NCBI GenBank assembly: GCA_015655095.1
Contig: JAATFR010000328.1
Coordinates: forward strand, 1 to 11,820
Direction of reading: 5' to 3'
DNA from: Hyphomicrobiales bacterium
Lineage (GTDB): Bacteria; Pseudomonadota; Alphaproteobacteria; Parvibaculales; Parvibaculaceae
Length of the DNA: 11,820 bases
Both the position numbers and the translations under genes were made by a program. This document shows, piece by piece, positions 7,761 to 11,820 of this stretch. How positions within the stretch are numbered: the stretch's first letter is position 1; every line of letters starts with the position of its first letter. A model generated the notes under the pieces. It searched no databases and was not told the DNA's origin. It was given only the letters and a program-made list of their open reading frames with translations.

Positions 7761-7783
7761 AAGAAAAAACCCTGACCGTCAGG
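7761..7783 (-). terminator. Intrinsic terminator of the ychJ-like gene
   Basis: Read on the - strand, a 5-bp stem CCTGA/TCAGG (7779-7783 with 7771-7775) with a three-base CGG loop is followed by G and six T residues (7764-7769). The stem begins at the TGA stop of the ychJ-like gene (7779-7781). The stem is short, but the T-run and position are as expected. Confidence 0.65.
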
Positions 7784-8276
7784 CGGCGATGCCGCAGCAT
7801 TTTTTGTATTTCTTGCCGCTGCCGCATGGGCACGGATCATTCCGGCCAACCTTCACAACCCGGCGTGGTCGCTGGCCGGTCACGCCATCCACATACCACC
7901 ATTGCCCGTCCTGCCTGACGAAGCGGCTCGTCTCATGGTGGGCGTGTGGCTTTCCCTCCACCTCATAATGGGCGACGAACTCGACATAGCCTTCATCCGG
8001 GCTGGCCGGGTCATTTTCCGTGCTGCGTATCTCAAGACCAGTCCACACGCCCGACTGGGCCCAGTTTTTGGCACTCTCGGCATCGAAATCATCGCGGGTG
8101 CCGGGAAGCAACGTTTCTTCCAGATAGGCGACATCAACCACGGCATAGGCGGAATAACGCGACCGCATCAGAGCCTCTTGCGTCGCAGGCAGCTTTTCAT
8201 GGGCGATATAGGGACCGCAGCAGTCTGCGAAGCTTTTCCCGGAATTGCAGGGGCAGGCTGAGGCTTTATCGGTCAT
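7779..8276 (-). CDS. YchJ-family protein with two SEC-C zinc motifs
   Basis: Small cytoplasmic protein of 165 residues, function unassigned. It has the YchJ layout: an N-terminal SEC-C motif (CPCNSGKSFADCC, about residues 8-20), a middle NTF2-like YchJ domain starting PATQEALMRSRYSAYA (about 31-46) and containing WWYVDG, and a C-terminal SEC-C motif (CPCGSGKKYKKCC). The paired cysteines should bind one zinc at each end. I chose the ATG at 8276 because family members begin only a few residues before the first CPC; a weak GGAA lies six bases upstream. The ATG at 8327 is also in frame. It would add 17 residues and overlap prfB by 20 bases, and cannot be excluded. The gene lies downstream of prfB, probably on the same transcript, and ends in an intrinsic terminator. 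Confidence 0.85.
   Translation of the reverse strand: MTDKASACPCNSGKSFADCCGPYIAHEKLPATQEALMRSRYSAYAVVDVAYLEETLLPGTRDDFDAESAKNWAQSGVWTGLEIRSTENDPASPDEGYVEFVAHYEVEGKPHAHHETSRFVRQDGQWWYVDGVTGQRPRRVVKVGRNDPCPCGSGKKYKKCCGIAA
7783..7805 (+). terminator. Intrinsic terminator of the bactofilin transcript
   Basis: On the + strand, GCGGC (7783-7787) and GCCGC (7791-7795) form a 5-bp stem with a GAT loop, followed after four bases by six T residues (7800-7805). It lies 35 bases past the bactofilin stop, inside the last codons of the opposing ychJ-like gene. Confidence 0.55.
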
Positions 8277-8307
8277 GTCCGGTTCCGTTCCAAAATCTGT
8301 CCCAGCG

Positions 8308-9436
8308 TTACTCAATGTCTTCGACATCGACGCTTCCGCCCTTCACCCGCGCGGCAAGCGAGGCGGCCATGAATACATCAAGGTCGCCATCAAGCACAGC
8401 GGAGGGATTGCCGCTTTCAATGCCGGTGCGCAGGTCCTTCACCATCTGGTAAGGCTGAAGAACATAGGAGCGGATCTGGTGACCCCAGCCGATCTCCGTC
8501 TTGCTCGCCTCTTCCTTGTTCGTCACTTCCTCACGCTTTTGCAGTTCAGCCTCATAGAGCCGCGCGCGCAGCATGTTCCATGCTGTCGCCCGGTTCTTGT
8601 GCTGTGAGCGCTCGTTCTGGCACTGCACCACAATACCGGTGGGCAGATGGGTGATGCGCACGGCGCTATCCGTGGTGTTGACGTGCTGCCCGCCCGCGCC
8701 GCTCGCCCGATAGGTGTCGATGCGGCAATCACTTTCCTTCACATCGATCTCGATGGTGTCGTCGATGGAGGGATAGACCCAGACGCTGGCAAAGCTCGTA
8801 TGGCGGCGCGCAGCGGAATCATAAGGCGAGATGCGCACCAGACGATGAACGCCCGATTCCGTTTTTAACCAGCCATAGGCATTGTGGCCCTTGACCAGCA
8901 CGGTGGCAGATTTGATGCCGGCCTCTTCGCCATCATGGCGTTCAATCAGCTCGACCGAATAGCCCTTCGCTTCTGCCCAGCGCGTGTACATGCGCAGAAG
9001 AATCTGCGTCCAGTCCTGGCTTTCCGTGCCGCCGGCGCCTGAATGAACTTCGACAAAGGCGTCATTGGAATCGGCCTCGCCCGACAGAAGCGATTCGATC
9101 TCTGCTTGCGCGATCTCGACGCGGGCCTGTTTCAGCGCCGTTTCTGCCTCGGTGATGATATCCTCATCGCCATCGGCCTCGCCCATCTCTATCAGTTCGA
9201 CATTGTCGCTCAACTGGCTTTCAAGCCGCCTGTAACGCGAAATGGACGTATCCAGTTGCTGGCGCTCGCGCATCAGCGCCTGCGCCTTTTCAGGCTCATT
9301 CCAGAGATCGGGATCTTCCGCCTTGGCGTTCAGTTCATCAAGGCGGCGAAGAGCGCGATCCCAGTCAAAGATGCCTCCTCAGCAGCGCGAGCGACTGCTT
9401 GATTTCGTCGATAACGACCTGTGTTTCGGCTTTCAT
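8308..9436 (-). CDS. prfB: Peptide chain release factor 2, expressed by programmed +1 frameshift
   Basis: RF2 recognises UGA and UAA stop codons and triggers peptidyl-tRNA hydrolysis. The gene is in two frames. Codons 1-23 (start ATG at 9436, GAGAG six bases upstream) end in CTT TGA. A +1 shift that skips the base at 9367 continues as GAC TGG GAT (LDWDRALRRLDELN), giving 375 residues, the normal family length. The open frame beginning at 9273 is only the part after residue 54. Catalytic GGQ lies at 248-250 (RASGAGGQHVN), with alanine before SGAGGQ where E. coli K-12 has the less active threonine. The stop-reading tripeptide is SPY (203-205) rather than SPF. It lies between mrcA and the ychJ-like gene on the same strand. 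Expression is expected to be autoregulated: low RF2 slows decoding of the internal UGA and favours the shift. Confidence 0.95.
9364..9379 (-). other. prfB programmed +1 ribosomal frameshift site
   Basis: On the - strand the sequence reads AGGAGG (9379-9374), CAT (9373-9371), CTT (9370-9368), TGA (9367-9365), C (9364). The internal Shine-Dalgarno, three-base spacer, slippery CUU codon, in-frame UGA and following C match the classic bacterial RF2 element. Protein similarity switches exactly at this point from the upstream to the downstream frame. Confidence 0.95.
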
Positions 9437-9564
9437 TTTCGTCTCTCGGCGCCCTGTCGGCGCGAACATTCAGGCCTCAGCCTGCAAAGCGAGCCGGACC
9501 ATATGGCGATCACGCTCGCCTGTAAACCCTCAGGTCCGCTTGCCCTTTCACACGAAAGGCCCCT
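9437..9564 (-). other. mrcA-prfB spacer with several hairpins
   Basis: A 128-base leader before prfB, read on the - strand. In order it contains CCTTTC-GTGT-GAAAGG (9559-9544); GCGAGC/GCTCGC arms (9519-9514 and 9494-9489), 19 bases apart and enclosing CCATATGG; CAGGC-TGAG-GCCTG just after; and GCGCC-GACAG-GGCGC (9463-9449), directly against the GAGAG ribosome-binding site. No long T-run follows any of them. I see no clear promoter. Read-through from mrcA with structured RNA is likely. Confidence 0.4.
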
Positions 9565-11820
9565 TCAGTAAAGGCCGCCTGTGCCGGTGGAAATATCTCC
9601 GTCTCCACCGCTGCTTCCTGAGTTTCCGCTACCGTCGTCAGCGCCAGCGGGCTGGCCTGGAAGCCTGCGCGCCCACGGGCTGTCGCCCCACTGCGGGCCC
9701 GTGCCCTGCTTGAAGGCTTCAAGGATGGTGCCCGGATCGCCCGCCTGCGCCAGCGCGCCGGTCTTTGCGTTGATCTTCACCAGTTCACTTCCTGGCGGAA
9801 TGCGGAAGGGGATTGCTGGCTTGTTGCCAATCGCCGCGATCATGAAGTCGCGGAAGATCGGTGCCGCCAGATATCTGCCTGTCTCACCTCTGCCAAGCGA
9901 CGTCGGGTTGTCGAAGCCGATGAAAACGCCCGCCGCAAGGTTGGGCGTGTAGCCGAGAAACCACGCGTCCTTGTAATCATTGGTCGTGCCGGTCTTGCCC
10001 GCGACAGGCACGCCGACAGCCTTGACCACGGACGCCGTGCCGCGTTCAACCACCCCTTCAAGAATGGACGTCATCTGATAGGCCGTCTGTGGGCTGATTA
10101 CCTGCTCGCCGGTGTAGGGAATATTGGGTGGCGCCTGCCCGTTCCAGTCATCCCCGCAACCCAAGCAGTCACGCGTATCATGCTTGTAGATCGTCTTGCC
10201 CCAGCGATCCTGCACCCGGTCGATCAGCGAGGGCGTTAGCTTGCGTCCGCCATTGTCGAGCATTGCATAGGCGTTGGTCATTTTCAGCACGGTGGTTTCC
10301 CCCGCGCCCAACGCCATTGCCAGCACTGGCATCAGATGATTGTTGATGTCGAAGCGTTTGGCGTAATCCACGATGATCGGCATGCCGATGGATTGCGCCA
10401 GCCGCACAGTCATGACATTGCGCGATTGCTCCACGCCCAACCGCAGGGTCGAGGGTCCATAGAAGCGCTTGCTGTAGTTTTCCGGCGACCATGCGTCCTG
10501 TCCCGGCCCTCCGACGAGGGTGATCGGCGCATCCAGAATGAGGCTGGCGGGCGTATATCCCCGGTCGAGCGCTGCGGAGTAGACGAAGGGCTTGAAGGAG
10601 GAACCAGGCTGGCGCTGTGCCTGCACCGCGCGATTGAACTCGCTCTCCTGATAGCTGAAGCCGCCAACCATGGCGACCACGCGCCCGGTCTGGGGATCGA
10701 TCGAGACGATGGCGCCATTCACGGCGGGCAACTGGCGCAGCGCATAATGGTCCACCACCTCTCCAGTCGAGGTGTTGGCCTGCGCATAGACCGGCGCAAC
10801 ATAGATCACGTCGCCGACGGCGAGAATCTGGTCGGCAGCCTTGACCGCAGGGCCCATGCCGCCGGTCGGGAGCGCGCGCCGCGCCCATTTGAGTTCAGAA
10901 ACAGGTATCTCAGCCATTGCCCCGGTTGTGGTGTAGGCCCCGGTCGGCAGCACCTGTGGGCGCAGCCCCACCATGGCGCGCGCGGGCGTCACGTCGAGCA
11001 CCACAGCCAGTGTCCATGGCGCAAGATCGGGGGCAAGCGGCATATCGGCCAGCGCCTTGCGCCAGTCGGTCTCGGCTGGCAGATGAGCCACGGCGCCCCG
11101 GAACCCCCGCTTGAAGTCATACTCCACAAGACCCCGGCGCAACGCCTTGCGGGCTTCCGCCTGCAATCGCGTGTCGAGCGTCGTGCGCACGCTCAAGCCC
11201 CCTTCATAAAGCGCCTTCTCGCCATAGCGGTCATAAAGCTCGCGCCGGACTTCCTCGACGAAATATTCCGAGTCTACCGATTTGACATTGTTCTGGGGCG
11301 CAACCACGGCCAGGTCTTCAGCCGTCGCCGCCGTCGCTTCCTCGGCGTTGATATAGCCATCACTCTGCATACGGCCGATCACCCAGTTGCGACGGGCCAT
11401 CGCGCGATCCTTGAAACGGAACGGATTATAATTGTTCGGCGCTTTGGGCAGCGAGGCCAGATAGGCGCATTCAGCCACCGTCAGCTGGTCAAGCGGCTTG
11501 CCGAAATAATTCTCCGAGGCTGCCGCCACGCCATAGGCGCCCTGCCCCAGATAAATCTCGTTGAGGTAAAGCTCCAGGATTTTGCGCTTGGAATAGGCCC
11601 GCTCGATTTTCAGCGCGAGCAGCGCCTCCTTGAGCTTGCGCTCGAAGGTCTGGTTGTTCGTCAGCAGAAAGTTCTTGGCGACCTGCTGGGTGATTGTCGA
11701 GGCCCCGACAAGGCGATGGCCGGACAGGTAATTTTCGACATTGTCGAACACCGCCCGCATGATGCCCATGGCGTCGATACCGCTGTGGGAATAGAAATTC
11801 TTGTCCTCGGCCGAAAGGAA
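9565..11820 (-). CDS. mrcA: Penicillin-binding protein 1A, bifunctional; 5' end outside window
   Basis: Class A PBP that polymerises lipid II (glycosyltransferase, GT51) and cross-links peptides (transpeptidase) in the periplasm. The frame stays open to the window edge, so 751 residues are visible and the N-terminal anchor, probably 60-90 residues, is missing; the ATG at 11769 is internal. Counting from the edge: the GT51 motif EDKNFYSHSG starts at residue 5 (catalytic Glu5), then GASTITQQVAKNFLL and KRKILELYLNEIYLGQGAYG. An OB-like insert lies at about 250-340. The transpeptidase has SSFK (Ser407, Lys410), SRN (Ser466) and KTGT (609-612), all intact. A CxxC pair (DCLGC, C552/C555) precedes the final part. 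The C-terminal tail is Gly/Ser/Asp-rich and likely disordered. It is upstream of prfB on the same strand, an arrangement common in alphaproteobacteria. Confidence 0.95.
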   Translation of the reverse strand, partial: FLSAEDKNFYSHSGIDAMGIMRAVFDNVENYLSGHRLVGASTITQQVAKNFLLTNNQTFERKLKEALLALKIERAYSKRKILELYLNEIYLGQGAYGVAAASENYFGKPLDQLTVAECAYLASLPKAPNNYNPFRFKDRAMARRNWVIGRMQSDGYINAEEATAATAEDLAVVAPQNNVKSVDSEYFVEEVRRELYDRYGEKALYEGGLSVRTTLDTRLQAEARKALRRGLVEYDFKRGFRGAVAHLPAETDWRKALADMPLAPDLAPWTLAVVLDVTPARAMVGLRPQVLPTGAYTTTGAMAEIPVSELKWARRALPTGGMGPAVKAADQILAVGDVIYVAPVYAQANTSTGEVVDHYALRQLPAVNGAIVSIDPQTGRVVAMVGGFSYQESEFNRAVQAQRQPGSSFKPFVYSAALDRGYTPASLILDAPITLVGGPGQDAWSPENYSKRFYGPSTLRLGVEQSRNVMTVRLAQSIGMPIIVDYAKRFDINNHLMPVLAMALGAGETTVLKMTNAYAMLDNGGRKLTPSLIDRVQDRWGKTIYKHDTRDCLGCGDDWNGQAPPNIPYTGEQVISPQTAYQMTSILEGVVERGTASVVKAVGVPVAGKTGTTNDYKDAWFLGYTPNLAAGVFIGFDNPTSLGRGETGRYLAAPIFRDFMIAAIGNKPAIPFRIPPGSELVKINAKTGALAQAGDPGTILEAFKQGTGPQWGDSPWARRLPGQPAGADDGSGNSGSSGGDGDISTGTGGLY

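Noticed and set aside
9273..9273. ATG at 9273 as the prfB start
   Set aside because: RF2-like sequence continues upstream in the same frame to 9366, and the frameshift element explains the rest.
10178..10888. 236-codon - strand frame inside mrcA
   Set aside because: It is a shifted frame of mrcA on the same strand, while mrcA's frame carries all catalytic motifs. The shadow is Arg/Gly-rich with no recognisable domain.
11767..11769. ATG at 11769 as the mrcA start
   Set aside because: The frame continues to the window edge and encodes the GT51 EDKNF motif, so the real start is outside.

Overview
The window looks like ordinary chromosome from an alphaproteobacterium. Base composition is moderately high in GC. 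Protein features point to the sphingomonad or Acetobacteraceae side: an RF2 with an SPY instead of SPF anticodon-reading tripeptide, a one-cysteine Bcp peroxiredoxin, a DUF455 ferritin-like protein next to it, an M23 peptidase paired with a bactofilin, and a PBP1a with a CxxC insert. The family is not resolved from sequence alone. I see no phage, insertion sequence, CRISPR array, tRNA, rRNA or clear sign of horizontal transfer.

Layout: positions 1-780 (+) hold the 3' part of an AaeA/EmrA-like HlyD efflux adaptor. It converges on a long AsmA/YhdP-like (DUF3971) envelope protein, 814-4254 (-), with a strong hairpin between the two. A 170-base divergent spacer follows. Then comes a rightward set: bcp peroxiredoxin (4425-4895), overlapping by one base with a DUF455 ferritin-like gene (4895-5713); a 120-base AT-rich gap; a membrane-anchored M23/LytM endopeptidase (5834-7195); and a bactofilin (7176-7748) that overlaps it by 20 bases. 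The right third is a leftward set, read from the right edge: mrcA encoding PBP1a (5' end outside the window), prfB encoding RF2, and a YchJ-type SEC-C protein. The two converging sets end at a compact pair of intrinsic terminators (7761-7805).

How the genes work together: the theme is mostly cell envelope. PBP1a polymerises and cross-links peptidoglycan, the M23 protein probably cuts it or regulates cutting, the bactofilin probably scaffolds the M23 protein, and the AsmA-like protein probably takes part in lipid or outer-membrane homeostasis. Bcp and DUF455 form a small translationally coupled redox/metal pair whose joint role is unknown.

The most instructive non-standard feature is prfB. 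Its first 23 codons lie in another frame and are joined to the rest by a textbook programmed +1 frameshift site (AGGAGG-CAT-CTT-TGA-C). A simple ORF call therefore loses the first 54 residues. I did not find a convincing new multi-gene system. The best candidates for a second look are the Bcp-DUF455 pair, the M23-bactofilin pair with its repeat-bearing tail, and the overlapping terminators.
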